Source: Xanthomonas arboricola pv. populi (GTDB lineage: Bacteria > Pseudomonadota > Gammaproteobacteria > Xanthomonadales > Xanthomonadaceae). From it: a stretch of DNA of 64,000 bases. The position numbers were made by a program, and so were the translations under genes. Of this stretch, positions 52,944 through 62,566 are shown one piece after another. The notes beneath the pieces are model-generated. The model searched no databases and was not told the DNA's origin. It saw only the letters and a program-made list of their open reading frames with translations. Each line of letters opens with the position of its first letter. The stretch's first letter is position 1. Where the stretch lies: assembly GCF_002939945.1 (NCBI RefSeq), contig NZ_MDEB01000002.1, positions 124,001 to 188,000 of the forward strand, read 5' to 3'.

Positions 52944-54302
52944 ATGGCGAAGCCGACGCTGTTCTTCCTGCACGCCCTTGGGTCCAGCAGCAACGAGTGG
53001 TCTGGCGTCATCCGGCGACTGGAGGCGCGTTTCGACTGTGTGGCGCTCGATATTCCCGGCTTTGGGGAGGCGCCGCCGCTGCAGCATATCGACACCGCCG
53101 CGCTGGTTGCCTGGTTTGTCGACGAGGTGATTCGACGGCAACCGACGTGCTGGTTCGCGATCGGGCACAGCATGGGCGGAAAGATCGCCACCCTGGCAGC
53201 GGCGCAGGCGCGCGATGGCATGGCCGGGCTTGCCGGGCTTGCTGGCGTGATCCTGGTCGCGGCGTCGCCGCCGGCGCCTGAGCCGATGGATGAGTCGCGA
53301 CGACGGAAGATGCTGGCCTGGTTCGAAAAGGGCCACCCCACGCGGCAAGAAGCGGAACAGTTCATCGACGATAACTGTGCGGCGACGCTGCCTGCACCGG
53401 TCAGGAACGCGGCTGTCGACGATGTGCTGCGAACAAGTGCAAAAGCTTGGATCGCCTGGCTCGCGCACGCCAGTCGTGAGGACTGCAGCGCGCAGGCCGG
53501 CTGCATGGACGTGCCTGCGTTGATCATCGCCGGCAACGAAGATGGCGACCTCGGCGAAGCCGCGCAGAGAGCGCTGAACGCGCCGCATTATCACGATGCG
53601 CGTATCGCCGCCGTGGCCGATGCCGCGCACCTGATCCCGTATGAGCAGCCGGAACACCTCGCGCAGCTGATCGCCGCGCATGCGGATCGCTGCGTGGACA
53701 CGTGCCTGCCCGATGACTTCATCACGCTGCTCAATGCAGACCGGGTCGCCCCGCGCATGCGCAAGCTGCTGCTCAGCCGGCATGCCGGCCCACCTGCTGG
53801 TGCGCAGGGCGTGCTGAGCCAACATCAACTGGAAATACTCACCGCAGTGGTCGCGCGTGTCTTAGATGGTGCCGGCGATGCGCGCGAGATTGCGCGGCGG
53901 ATCGATGTCCAGCTTGCCGAAGCCGCGGGAGATGGTTGGCGCCATGCAGCGTTGCCACCGGACCGGCTTGCGGTGCCGCTGGGGCTCGACACGCTCGACG
54001 CGCTCACCAATGGCTTCGCTGGATTGCCTGCCGATATCCAGGATCGTTGGCTGCGCGAGGTGTCGCGCTCGACGGCCGGCGATCCCTCGGCACACGGGCT
54101 GGATGCAGCGCAGCTGGCGCACTGGTTCGAGGACGTACGCGCCGAAGCCGCGCGGACCTGGATCAGCCTTCCCGCCACGATGGCGGCAGTGGGATACGAC
54201 GGCTTCGCAGTTGGCGGCGCCGGTATCGACAGCCCAGGCTATCAGCAGACCGCAGCAGATCGGCAGGAAGCCTGGCAGCTTCCTGCCAAGGGTTTTCGAT
54301 GA
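52944..54302 (+). CDS. Alpha/beta hydrolase fused to a gluconate 2-dehydrogenase subunit 3-like domain
   Basis: Two-part protein of 452 residues. Residues 1 to about 255 are an alpha/beta hydrolase: LFFLHALGSSSNEW (oxyanion region), Ser76 in AIGHSMGGK, an acidic residue in IAGNEDGD and the catalytic His in ADAAHLIPYEQPEHLA. From about residue 285 the text (LSQHQLEILTAVVARVL, LDALTNGFAGLPADIQDRWL, FEDVRAEAARTWISLP, AVGYDGFAVGGAGIDSPGY) is like subunit 3 of membrane gluconate 2-dehydrogenases. It overlaps the GMC oxidoreductase gene by 4 bases; that gene encodes the matching large subunit type. ATG at 52944 is preferred over TTG at 52932. Confidence 0.85.
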   Translation: MAKPTLFFLHALGSSSNEWSGVIRRLEARFDCVALDIPGFGEAPPLQHIDTAALVAWFVDEVIRRQPTCWFAIGHSMGGKIATLAAAQARDGMAGLAGLAGVILVAASPPAPEPMDESRRRKMLAWFEKGHPTRQEAEQFIDDNCAATLPAPVRNAAVDDVLRTSAKAWIAWLAHASREDCSAQAGCMDVPALIIAGNEDGDLGEAAQRALNAPHYHDARIAAVADAAHLIPYEQPEHLAQLIAAHADRCVDTCLPDDFITLLNADRVAPRMRKLLLSRHAGPPAGAQGVLSQHQLEILTAVVARVLDGAGDAREIARRIDVQLAEAAGDGWRHAALPPDRLAVPLGLDTLDALTNGFAGLPADIQDRWLREVSRSTAGDPSAHGLDAAQLAHWFEDVRAEAARTWISLPATMAAVGYDGFAVGGAGIDSPGYQQTAADRQEAWQLPAKGFR

Positions 54303-55828
54303 CCCTGGGCACCCACGACGCTCCAGTCGATGTCGTCGTGGTGGGGAGCGGGGCAGGCGGCGGCCCATTGGCTGCACGGCTCGCGCAACGAGGTCTTTCG
54401 GTAGTTGTGCTGGAGGCGGGTGCGGCCTTCAGCCCTGCGTCCCATCTGCCTGATGAGCTGACGACCGGCATCTACTGGATGGAAGAGCGCCTGAGCGGCG
54501 GGCAGACGCCTACCGCATTTGGCGCCAACAATTCCGGTTCGGGCCTGGGCGGTTCGACCCTGCATTGGGGAGCCTTCTGCCCGCGCCCGGACAAGCGCGA
54601 TCTGAGCCTGTCGACGCACACCGGGCAGCACGGCATGGACTGGCCGATCGCGCACGAAGAGCTGCTGTCCTATCTCCGCCGCGTCGAGGAGTTCATCGGC
54701 GTCTCCGGGCCCGCGCACTATCCGTGGGATCCCGAGCGCAAATACGCTTATGCGCCGGCGCAGCGCAACGCGTCGGCCGACGCGATGGAGCGCGGTTGCC
54801 GCACGCTGGGCATCACCGCCACCGATGCGCCAGCCGCGTTGGTGACCAGGGTGCATGCGCAGCCGCACCACGGCAGGCGCGCGGCCTGCAACAACTGCGG
54901 CGCCTGTCATCAGGGTTGCAGCAACGGCGCCAAGGTGAGCGTCGATACCACCTGGCTGCCACTGGCGCGCGTGCACGGTGCGCAATTGCGACCCGATTGC
55001 CGGGTCATCGACATCGAGCGCGACGCCCGTGGCATGGTCAGCGGCGTGGTCTATCAACAGGATGGGCGCGAACTGCGCCAGCGGTGCGCGAGCCTGTTCC
55101 TGTGCGCAGGCGGCGTGGAAACACCGCGCTTGCTGCTCAACCTGGGACTGGCCAACTCCAGCGGCCAGGTGGGGCGCAATTTCATGGCGCATGTGGCCAC
55201 CCAGGTGTGGGGGGAATTCGACGCAGACATGCGCATGAACCGTGGTTACCCATCGTCGCTGATTTCCGAGGACATGCTGCGCCCGTCCAATGCCGATTTC
55301 ATCGGGGGCTATCTGATACAGAGCCTGGGCGTGCAGCCGATCACCCTGGCCAACACGCTGGCACGTGGCGCGGGCATGTGGGGGAGGGAACTTGTATCGA
55401 CCATGACGCGCTACAACCGCCTGGCAGGCATCGGCATCAATGGCGAATGCCTGCCGCAGGACGGCAACCGGCTGAGCCTGTCCGACGAGCGCGATGCCTT
55501 CGGCCAGCGCAAGGCGCGTATCGACTTCAGCTACGGACCCAACGAACGCGCGATCGATGCGCACGCGCGCGCATCGCTGCGCGCAATCTGGGAGGCAGCC
55601 GGCGCCGAACGCATCTTCGCTGCCGCCCGCTCTGCGCACACGCTGGGCACCTGCCGGATGGGCAGGGATCGCGAGCAGGCCGTGGTGGACCCGGACGGCC
55701 GCGCTTTCGACATCGCCAACCTCTACATCTGCGACAACTCGATTTTTCCAAGTGCACTGGCAGCCAATCCCGCGCTGACGCAGATGGCACTTGGACTGCG
55801 CACGGCAGAGCGATTTCTCGCCCGCTAG
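54299..55828 (+). CDS. GMC-family FAD oxidoreductase (gluconate 2-dehydrogenase large-subunit-like)
   Basis: FAD enzyme of 509 residues. VDVVVVGSGAGGGPLAARLA (FAD-binding) at about residues 10-29, GSGLGGSTLHWGAFCPRPD, and the C-terminal block SAHTLGTCRMG with the catalytic His and NPALTQMALGLRTAERF. A CNNCGACHQGC segment near residue 199 is found in gluconate/alcohol dehydrogenase large subunits and may hold an iron-sulfur cluster. No export signal; its partner domain is the C-terminal part of the gene before it. Oxidises a sugar acid, polyol or sterol-like alcohol; the real substrate is unknown. Confidence 0.9.
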   Translation: MTLGTHDAPVDVVVVGSGAGGGPLAARLAQRGLSVVVLEAGAAFSPASHLPDELTTGIYWMEERLSGGQTPTAFGANNSGSGLGGSTLHWGAFCPRPDKRDLSLSTHTGQHGMDWPIAHEELLSYLRRVEEFIGVSGPAHYPWDPERKYAYAPAQRNASADAMERGCRTLGITATDAPAALVTRVHAQPHHGRRAACNNCGACHQGCSNGAKVSVDTTWLPLARVHGAQLRPDCRVIDIERDARGMVSGVVYQQDGRELRQRCASLFLCAGGVETPRLLLNLGLANSSGQVGRNFMAHVATQVWGEFDADMRMNRGYPSSLISEDMLRPSNADFIGGYLIQSLGVQPITLANTLARGAGMWGRELVSTMTRYNRLAGIGINGECLPQDGNRLSLSDERDAFGQRKARIDFSYGPNERAIDAHARASLRAIWEAAGAERIFAAARSAHTLGTCRMGRDREQAVVDPDGRAFDIANLYICDNSIFPSALAANPALTQMALGLRTAERFLAR

Positions 55829-55870
55829 TGGCGCGCATACCCCCACCAATCTCTAGCACAGGAGTTCAGC

Positions 55871-56674
55871 ATGGATCTCGGAATCAACAATCGGATCGCC
55901 CTCATCAGCGGCGGCGACTCGGGAATGGGCAAGGAAACCGCGCGACAGCTGCTCGAAGCCGGCGTGCGCGTGGCGATCACCGATCTGCCGGACGGCACGC
56001 TCGACCAGGCAGTGGCGGAGTTGTCGGCCCTGGGGCAGATCATCGCCATCGAGGGCGATGTCACCCGCGAGCAGGACGTCACCGCCATCTGGACACAGGT
56101 GCGCGAACGCCTGGGCGACCCCGACATCTACATCAACGCAGCGGGCGTCACCGGCGCAACCGGCGATTTCCTCGATGTCAGCGATGCGGGCTGGCTTGAA
56201 ACGCTGGACATCAACCTGATGGGCGCGGTGCGCATGTGTCGCCAGGCCATTCCCGCGATGCGCCGCAATCAATGGGGCCGGGTCGTGCTGTTCGCCTCGG
56301 AAGATGCAGTGCAGCCCTACGTGGACGAGCTGGCCTATTGCGCATCGAAGGCAGGAATCCTGAGCCTGGCCAAGGGCCTGTCCAAGGCCTACGGACCGGA
56401 CAACGTGCTGGTCAATACGGTGTCGCCCGCATTCATCGCAACCCCCATGACCGACAAGATGATGCAGAAACGCGCAAGCGAAAACGGAACCACGTTCGAG
56501 CAGGCGGTCGAATCGTTCCTGGACGAAGAGCGTCCCGGCATGGTGCTCAAGCGACGCGGCCGCCCGGAAGAAGTGGCCTCGGCGGTTGCCTTCCTGTGCT
56601 CGGAGCGCGCCAGCTTCATCAACGGTGCCGGGATCAGGGTGGATTCGGGGTCTGTCTTTACCATCGCGGGGTGA
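55871..56674 (+). CDS. Short-chain dehydrogenase/reductase
   Basis: NAD(P)-dependent SDR of 267 residues. Cofactor motif SGGDSGMGKETARQLLEAG (Gly-x-x-x-Gly-x-Gly) at about residues 13-31, NAAGVTGAT, and the catalytic set with Tyr and Lys in YCASKAG. ATG at 55871 has CAGGAG 6 bases before it. The gap to the GMC gene is 42 bases, so it is likely the third gene of the operon with the hydrolase fusion and the GMC enzyme, probably acting on the same molecule. Confidence 0.9.
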   Translation: MDLGINNRIALISGGDSGMGKETARQLLEAGVRVAITDLPDGTLDQAVAELSALGQIIAIEGDVTREQDVTAIWTQVRERLGDPDIYINAAGVTGATGDFLDVSDAGWLETLDINLMGAVRMCRQAIPAMRRNQWGRVVLFASEDAVQPYVDELAYCASKAGILSLAKGLSKAYGPDNVLVNTVSPAFIATPMTDKMMQKRASENGTTFEQAVESFLDEERPGMVLKRRGRPEEVASAVAFLCSERASFINGAGIRVDSGSVFTIAG

Positions 56675-56995
56675 GGCAAGTGTTGCCCATATCGATGCGG
56701 GAGCGTTGATACCCAACGCAGGTCTCTGCTTGGAGTTAAACCGCCGGTGCGCTCGGCCACCGGCGCAGAGACCAAGAGACAGTGTGAGTTGCCGAAGTTC
56801 CCCAGTTTCAGCAAATCCATGTCCGACCGTCCGTCATTCTTAACCGAGCCGGTCTATGCCGGCTTCGAGCTCACGTGGTGTGCGGCGAAGTCGAGTTGAA
56901 GTCGAGTTGATGCAAAAGCTTCCGGCCGGTGACCATCCAGCCCCGACATTTATTTCGCATAATGTATATTATGTCAGGAAAAGTTTGGCGACCAA
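56675..56995. other. Gene-free stretch between convergent genes
   Basis: Holds an 8-bp hairpin (CGCCGGTG 56742-56749, CACCGGCG 56758-56765) without T-run and an AT-rich palindrome CATAATGTATATTATG (56958-56973). A tiny frame opening at 56963 (MYIMSG) is too short to support. Confidence 0.5.
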
Positions 56996-58801
56996 CTACC
57001 TTACAACCCCGTTGTCTTCCTGCAACTCCCTTTTGAACGGCACATCCGGCGGTGGTCTGGCGGTTGCCGGTTGATCGTTGAGATTCGGGTCGCTCAGGCC
57101 GCAGCCACCGCCGAACTGCAGCAACGACACCACGCAGCTGATCTTGGTGGTCGTTCCCGGGATCGGGATCTCGATCTTCTTCAGGCCGCGCCGCACCCAT
57201 TCCTGCAGCAGCGACTGGTTCGGCATCCAGTACTTGTCCAGCGAGGTCGGCGTGTAGCCGTACGGCGGACGTTTGAGCCAGGTGCCGCCCTGGGCGATCT
57301 GGTCGCGGGTCCAGGTATCGGTTTCGCTGCCCGGCGGCCCGCGGTCACCAGCACCGTTGCCGGCATCGCCGGCTCCGGCGGCGACGTGAACGCTGCCGTC
57401 TGCGTTGAACATGCCATTGCGCGTTCCGTTGGCGCCAGTTGCTTCGCCGCTACGGCGACGGTCGGATTTGCTCCAGTCGTCCGCATTGGTCGCAACATCC
57501 CAGCCGCCGCTGCGGTCTGCTGGTGCCGGGCCGGCATTGCTGGTCGCCGGCCTGGTTGCGGATGAGGCTGCCGTCGTAGTGCCGGACTGCGCCGATCGCG
57601 CCGAATTCGCCTGTGCCTGATTGGGCTGAGTGGAGGCCGTCGATGGCTGGGGTGCTGCAACCACCGAGGTGGACGCTGTCGGCGCCGGGGTCGCTGGCGT
57701 AGGTTGGGCTGACGCGGCCGGTATCGGCTGGGGCGCCGGGTCCGGCACGCTTGGCAGCTCTGCTGTTCGAATGGCGACATCGGGCATGCGAACCGTCGGT
57801 GTGATCTCGCGGCTGCGCACGGACGGCGCAACGACCTGGGGCTGGTCCGGCACGACGATTTCCCGCTCGCGCACCGTTGGCGCGTTGGCAGCGCGCACCG
57901 CGACGGTTGCTGCGGGACGCCGCAATTCGCGCAGTTGCGGCTGTTCGGTCACGGTCTGGATATCGCGCTGACGCACCTCGATCTGCGGCTCGGCCGGCGC
58001 GACCGGACGCGGAGCTATCGCGATTGTGGGCGGTGGCGGCACGACGAAGTCGTTCGTGGCCACCGGTGTTTCGGTGACCTGCAGTGGCGACTCGATCGTC
58101 ACCGGCGGCACCTGCACGGTGACGCGTGGTACCTCCGGCGCCACCGCCTCGCTGGCAGCAGCCGCCACCGGTTCCGGCGCGATGTCTTGGGCCTGGGCAG
58201 TGCTTGAAGGAAGATCGGCAGACTCAATCGGCACGGGCTTCGATGGCGCTGCGCTTGGTGCGCTCGGCTTACCGGTCGCAGCGGTCGCACTGGACTGCGA
58301 CGCTGAAGCCGCATCGCCGGAGACAGCCTGTGCAGCGTCAGCAGGCTGCCCTTGCCCACCGCCCTGCTCCGCCGCTCCGTCGCCGATGAAGGTCATGCGC
58401 ACCCGCGATTCGTCGCCGGTCTTGGTGTCATCCGGCGCCCAGCGCACCATAACGACCCAGATGAGCAGTGCGATGAAGCCAAGATGGATCAACAGGCTGC
58501 CGAGCAGCGCCAGCCAGTGTTGCGGCCGTTGGTCTCTCGGTCGCGGCTCCCAGTGCTGCCACCACAGGCTGCGAAATGCCTGAAACGGCGACAACACCAA
58601 CGCCATGCCAGTGCCTGCCGACGCCGCTGGCCGCACCAGCAGCACGTCCATCACCTGGTCGCCGTTGAACGAAGCAGCTGGCCTGATGCGGCTGCTCATC
58701 CAGGTCGCCCAGCCATACGGCAGGCCGGTGCGCCGATCCAGAATAAGCTTGCCCGGCATGCGCGCGCGCAGCGCATCCAGCAGATCGGCGGCCGTGGTCA
58801 C
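56996..58801 (-). CDS. Transmembrane repetitive protein (Xanthomonas type)
   Basis: Large protein of unknown function. An N-terminal cytoplasmic part (about 1-100, with LDALRARMPGKLILDRRTGLPYGW) is followed by one span near residue 100-120 (LALLGSLLIHLGFIALLIWVV), then a very long Ala/Pro/Ser/Thr/Gln-rich region with loose valine-rich repeats (VTVQVPPVTIESPLQVTETPV, TPTVRMPDVAIRTAEL), and a folded-looking C-terminus (KRPPYGYTPTSLDKYWMPNQSLLQEWVRRGLKKI). The layout is TonB-like: anchor, Pro-rich spacer, small end domain. The start is probably GTG at 58801, 13 bases after the nfuA stop; the frame is open further upstream. Confidence 0.78.
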   Translation of the reverse strand: MTTAADLLDALRARMPGKLILDRRTGLPYGWATWMSSRIRPAASFNGDQVMDVLLVRPAASAGTGMALVLSPFQAFRSLWWQHWEPRPRDQRPQHWLALLGSLLIHLGFIALLIWVVMVRWAPDDTKTGDESRVRMTFIGDGAAEQGGGQGQPADAAQAVSGDAASASQSSATAATGKPSAPSAAPSKPVPIESADLPSSTAQAQDIAPEPVAAAASEAVAPEVPRVTVQVPPVTIESPLQVTETPVATNDFVVPPPPTIAIAPRPVAPAEPQIEVRQRDIQTVTEQPQLRELRRPAATVAVRAANAPTVREREIVVPDQPQVVAPSVRSREITPTVRMPDVAIRTAELPSVPDPAPQPIPAASAQPTPATPAPTASTSVVAAPQPSTASTQPNQAQANSARSAQSGTTTAASSATRPATSNAGPAPADRSGGWDVATNADDWSKSDRRRSGEATGANGTRNGMFNADGSVHVAAGAGDAGNGAGDRGPPGSETDTWTRDQIAQGGTWLKRPPYGYTPTSLDKYWMPNQSLLQEWVRRGLKKIEIPIPGTTTKISCVVSLLQFGGGCGLSDPNLNDQPATARPPPDVPFKRELQEDNGVVR

Positions 58802-58814
58802 CGGTGGCGCGGAA

Positions 58815-59414
58815 TCAGGCCGCGCTGTCGCGCGGGATATACGGTGCGTCGCCGGTGGCGTGGTCGGTCGCGTCGCGGACCGCAATCACGCCGGGCACGC
58901 GCCCCATCAAGGTCTTCTCGATGCCCTGCTTCAAAGTCACATCGGCCATGCCGCAGCCGTGGCAACCGCCGCCGAAGCGCAGCAGCACCACACCTTCCGC
59001 CGAGACCTCCTGCACCGCCACCCGGCCGCCATGCGATGCCAGCTGCGGGTTGATCTCGTTCTCCACCACCCAGCGCACGCGCTCCACCATCGACGCGGAC
59101 TCGGCCGGCGCTTCGCCCTTGATCTTGGGCGCCTTGATGGTGAGCTGCTGGTTGCCGGTGGACTGGGTGACGTAGTCGATCTCGGCGCCATCCACCCAGG
59201 GCACGCTGGCGGCAACGATATACAAGGTGAAGCCGTCGCAGTCGATCGCCCATTCGTCGCCGCTCAGGTCCGCCGGTTCGGCGAACTCGAGCCGGGCGTC
59301 GGCGCGCGGGGTGCCCGCATCCACCGCGCTCAGGCGCACGCCCATGCCGGGCACGCCCTCGCGTTCGATGAGCTTGCGGAAATAGGTTTGGGCTTTGTCG
59401 GATATCTGGATCAT
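58815..59414 (-). CDS. nfuA: Fe-S biogenesis protein NfuA
   Basis: Carrier that assembles and passes [4Fe-4S] clusters. The A-type-like N-terminal half ([39 protein letters not shown]) has lost the A-type Cys residues as in other NfuA proteins. The C-terminal Nfu domain has the CxxC ligand pair in [22 protein letters not shown] at 59414 (MIQISDKAQ) is chosen. Length 199 is normal. The gene for the transmembrane repetitive protein follows on the same strand. Confidence 0.95.
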   Translation of the reverse strand: MIQISDKAQTYFRKLIEREGVPGMGVRLSAVDAGTPRADARLEFAEPADLSGDEWAIDCDGFTLYIVAASVPWVDGAEIDYVTQSTGNQQLTIKAPKIKGEAPAESASMVERVRWVVENEINPQLASHGGRVAVQEVSAEGVVLLRFGGGCHGCGMADVTLKQGIEKTLMGRVPGVIAVRDATDHATGDAPYIPRDSAA

Positions 59415-59503
59415 GCGGGTTATTCTACCGCTCAATGCGCCTGCGCTCATGGAACACCGTGATCCTGAGTGAACGCGCTGTCCGCCATCCCTGCGAGACT
59501 GTC

Positions 59504-59860
59504 ATGACCGATCTGATTCCCCTGGAACAGGCCCATTGCCTGCCGCGCAAGGGCAGCGACCACAAACTTGGCGAAGCGCGTCTGGCTGAACTGCTGCCGC
59601 AGGTGCCGGGCTGGGAGCTGGCCGAAGTGGGCACCGCGATCACCCGCACATTCCGCTTTGCCGACTATTACCGCACGCTGGCCTTCGTCAACGCGCTGGC
59701 CTGGATCGCCCACCGCGAAGACCACCACCCCGACCTGGGCGTGCATTACGACCGCGTGGTGGTGCGCTATTCCACCCACGACGTCGGCGGATTGAGCGAA
59801 AACGACTTCATCTGTGCGGCCAAGACCGCCCAGCTCTACGATCAAGGAGCCACCCCATGA
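59504..59860 (+). CDS. phhB: 4a-hydroxytetrahydrobiopterin dehydratase
   Basis: Pterin-4a-carbinolamine dehydratase of 118 residues, which recycles the cofactor of aromatic amino acid hydroxylases. Fold signature: [57 protein letters not shown], with HREDHHPD and the later STHDVGGLS holding the catalytic His residues. ATG at 59504 is chosen by the family start. Its stop overlaps the next ATG by 4 bases. Some related genes lie beside phenylalanine hydroxylase, but none is here. Confidence 0.92.
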   Translation: MTDLIPLEQAHCLPRKGSDHKLGEARLAELLPQVPGWELAEVGTAITRTFRFADYYRTLAFVNALAWIAHREDHHPDLGVHYDRVVVRYSTHDVGGLSENDFICAAKTAQLYDQGATP

Positions 59861-60279
59861 CCCTGTCTCGCCCTGCCCTCGCCGGCCTGTTCATTGCCGT
59901 CGGCATCAGCGGGTGTGGCAAGTCGTCGCAGCAGCCTGCCGCACCGGCGGTGGCACCGACCGAACTGGCCGCCTTGAAAACACCGCCGCCGGAATATTCC
60001 CCGCAGCTGGCCTGTGCCGGCATCGGCGGCACCTCCGTGCTCCGGGTCGTGGTCGGTGTCGAAGGCACCCCGACCGACGTCTCGGTAACGCAAAGCAGCG
60101 GTCAGCCGGTGCTGGACGAAGCCGCGCAAAAACGCGTACGCGAATGGAAATTCCGGGCCGCCACGCGCAATGGCCAGGCGGTGCCGCAGACGATCCAGGT
60201 GCCGGTGGCATTCAAGCCGCCGGTGCCGCGCCCGGACGAATGTTTTGCCATCGAAGAACGTGCGCGTCGAGGCGGTTGA
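59857..60279 (+). CDS. TonB C-terminal-domain lipoprotein
   Basis: A 140-residue protein with lipobox IGVSGC-like VGISGC (Cys near residue 20), then a short Gln/Ala/Pro spacer and a TonB C-terminal fold: [42 protein letters not shown]. There is no membrane span or long spacer of a classical TonB, so it is unlikely to power outer-membrane receptors. Function unknown. Coupled to the pterin dehydratase gene by a 4-base overlap. Confidence 0.85.
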   Translation: MTLSRPALAGLFIAVGISGCGKSSQQPAAPAVAPTELAALKTPPPEYSPQLACAGIGGTSVLRVVVGVEGTPTDVSVTQSSGQPVLDEAAQKRVREWKFRAATRNGQAVPQTIQVPVAFKPPVPRPDECFAIEERARRGG

Positions 60280-60562
60280 GCCGCCGTTGATGCATTGCGC
60301 GAGGATGCGTGGCTGCGGCAATTCGCCGGTGCCAGCGCTCAGCATGCAACGCTGAGCACGGCGAACGACCTGCATCAGCGCCAGGTACCCGCGGTGCTCG
60401 CTCGGTGTCAGCGTGCACGCGCCATTGTTGTCGCGTCAGACACCACGTGTTCGTCATCCAGACATGGCCATCCTGCAGCCGCAGTGTGGTCATGCATCGT
60501 GCGCAGCAGCAGTCGCCACGCTCCCCGCAGAGTACGTTCTATTCCACGAGGTCGTGCGTCAC

Positions 60563-61381
60563 ATGCTCGAAGTGTCATCACACAATGTCTGGACCGCATT
60601 TGCGGTCACGCTTGCGGCGGGCCTGGCAACCGGACTCGGCAGCCTGATGGTCATGTTCTCCAAGAAGCCCAACCCGCGCCTGCTGGCATTCGGTCTGGCA
60701 TTCGCCGGCGGTGCGATGGTGTACGTGTCGCTGTCGGAGATTCTCAACAAGTCGATCGCCTCGTTCTCCAACGCCTACAACGCAAAGCTCGGATTCACCT
60801 TCGGTACGCTGGCGTTTCTGGCCGGCATGCTGCTGATCATGGTGATCGACCGCCTGGTGCCCAACCCGCACCAGAGCCTGTCCAGCGACGATCCACTGTT
60901 CCGCGACGACAACCGTGCCTATATCCGCCGGGTCGGCCTGATGACGGCCATCGCCATCACCGCGCACAATTTCCCCGAAGGCCTGGCGACCTTCTTCGCC
61001 ACGCTGGAAAGCCCTGCGGTCGGCATGCCGCTCGCGTTCGCCATCGCCATTCACAACATTCCCGAGGGCATCGCCATTGCGGTGCCGGTGTACTTCGCCA
61101 CCCGCAACAAGTTCTACGCCTTTGGCGCCAGCCTGCTCAGCGGACTGGCCGAACCGATCGGCGCCGGCATCGGCTATCTGGCCTTGTCCAGTGTGCTGTC
61201 CGAAGTGGTGTTCGGCACGGTCTTCGGCCTGATTTCCGGGGTGATGGTGTTTCTGGCACTGGACGAATTGTTGCCGGCGGCCAAGCGCTACGCGCAGGGC
61301 CACGAGACGGTCTACGGCCTGGTGGCCGGCATGGGCACGCTGGCGATCAGTCTGGTGTTGTTCCGCTTCGCCACGCCCTAG
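60563..61381 (+). CDS. zupT: Zinc/divalent metal transporter ZupT (ZIP family)
   Basis: Inner-membrane metal importer of 272 residues with about eight spans: VWTAFAVTLAAGLATGLGSLMVMF, LLAFGLAFAGGAMVYVSLSEIL, GTLAFLAGMLLIMVIDRLV and others. The two metal-site motifs are HNFPEG (near residue 140) and HNIPEG (near residue 170), both complete. ATG at 60563 (MLEVSSHNVWTAF) is the family start. The 283 bases upstream show no other gene. Confidence 0.95.
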   Translation: MLEVSSHNVWTAFAVTLAAGLATGLGSLMVMFSKKPNPRLLAFGLAFAGGAMVYVSLSEILNKSIASFSNAYNAKLGFTFGTLAFLAGMLLIMVIDRLVPNPHQSLSSDDPLFRDDNRAYIRRVGLMTAIAITAHNFPEGLATFFATLESPAVGMPLAFAIAIHNIPEGIAIAVPVYFATRNKFYAFGASLLSGLAEPIGAGIGYLALSSVLSEVVFGTVFGLISGVMVFLALDELLPAAKRYAQGHETVYGLVAGMGTLAISLVLFRFATP

Positions 61382-61579
61382 CGCAACCTCCAACGACCAC
61401 GCGGCGTGTGACAACGCGACCTGCCGATGCAATCGAAGGGGTCGGGATGCCAAGGGTTGCGTATCGCCGTTCCCATGACGAGAGTTGGTTTCGCTAGCGG
61501 CAGCGAACGGTATCGGCGCAGCCGCACATGGCCTGAACGCCATCGCACGCATCCGCGCTGATGTGGCTATCTTGCTGCC

Positions 61580-62566
61580 TCAGCGCCCCAGCCGGTCCAA
61601 TGCCTCGGCCAGTTCCGGCGCCAGCGGCGCACTCAACACATAGGGTGTCTTGCCGGCATCCAGCGTGAATTCCAGCGAAGCGGCGTGCAGGAACAGGCGC
61701 TTCAGGCCGAGCTGCTCGCGCAGGCGCTTGTTGACCTCCGCCTCGCCGTACTTGTCGTCGCCGGCCACCGCGTGTCCCAGGTGCTGGGCGTGCACGCGGA
61801 TCTGGTGGGTGCGGCCGGTTTCGATGCGGACTTCGCAATAGGAGTGCCCGCCGCGTCGCTCCAGCAGCTTGAAGTGGCTCAGCGAGGGCTTGCCGATCGC
61901 ATTGACCTGCACATGCCGCTCGCCGCCCTGGCGCAGGCCGATGTGCAGCGGCGCATCGACCGTCATCACCCCGTCCGGCATGCGGCCGACCAGCAAGGTC
62001 AGATAGCGCTTGGTGATGCCACGGCCTTCGACACGGTCGTCCTCTCGCATCAGGGCCTGCATTTCGGTCAGCGCCGAGCGCTTCTTCGCCACGATCAGCA
62101 GGCCGGAGGTATCGCGGTCGAGCCGGTGCACCAGTTCCAGGGTCTGGTTCGGCCGCAGGGCACGGAGGGTTTCGATGGCGCCGAAGCTGATCCCGCTGCC
62201 GCCATGGCTGGCGACCCCGGACGGTTTGTTGAGCGCCAGCAGGCGCGCGTCCTCGAACACGATCGCCGCTTCCAGCCGCGCCAGGAACGATGACGGTGGC
62301 GCCGCCTTGTCGCCCTCTTCGGCAACGCGCACCGGCGGAATCCGCACTTCCTCGCCGCCCTCGAGCTTGCGCTCGGCCTTGGCCCGCCCGCCGTTCACCC
62401 GCACTTGGCCGCTGCGCACCAGCTTGTAGATCAGGCTGCGTGGTGCGCCCTTGAGCTGGCCGAGCAGGAAATTGTCCAGCCGCTGCCCAGCACGGTCTTC
62501 CGGAACTTTGAGAATGCGCACACCCACACGGTCGGGGGGCGGCTTGGGGGTCTGGGGGTCGGTCAT
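61580..62566 (-). CDS. rluC: 23S rRNA pseudouridine synthase RluC
   Basis: Makes pseudouridine at 955, 2504 and 2580 of 23S rRNA in E. coli. An S4 RNA-binding domain at about residues 25-85 (AGQRLDNFLLGQLKGAPRSLIYKLVRSGQVRVNG) is followed by the RluA-type catalytic domain: ALNKPSGVASHGGSGISFG, catalytic Asp in LVHRLDRDTSGLLIVAK, and the ETGRTHQIRVHAQHLGHAVAGDDKYG block. ATG at 62566. It is divergent from rne, as in E. coli, where rluC and rne are also back to back. Confidence 0.95.
   Translation of the reverse strand: MTDPQTPKPPPDRVGVRILKVPEDRAGQRLDNFLLGQLKGAPRSLIYKLVRSGQVRVNGGRAKAERKLEGGEEVRIPPVRVAEEGDKAAPPSSFLARLEAAIVFEDARLLALNKPSGVASHGGSGISFGAIETLRALRPNQTLELVHRLDRDTSGLLIVAKKRSALTEMQALMREDDRVEGRGITKRYLTLLVGRMPDGVMTVDAPLHIGLRQGGERHVQVNAIGKPSLSHFKLLERRGGHSYCEVRIETGRTHQIRVHAQHLGHAVAGDDKYGEAEVNKRLREQLGLKRLFLHAASLEFTLDAGKTPYVLSAPLAPELAEALDRLGR

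Noticed and set aside
56742-56765. 8-bp hairpin after the SDR gene as terminator
   Set aside because: No T-rich tail on either strand; left as a note in the gap entry.
56958-56973. AT-rich palindrome CATAATGTATATTATG as operator or tiny gene start
   Set aside because: It lies between convergent genes, no gene start is near, and the frame opening inside it is too short to support.
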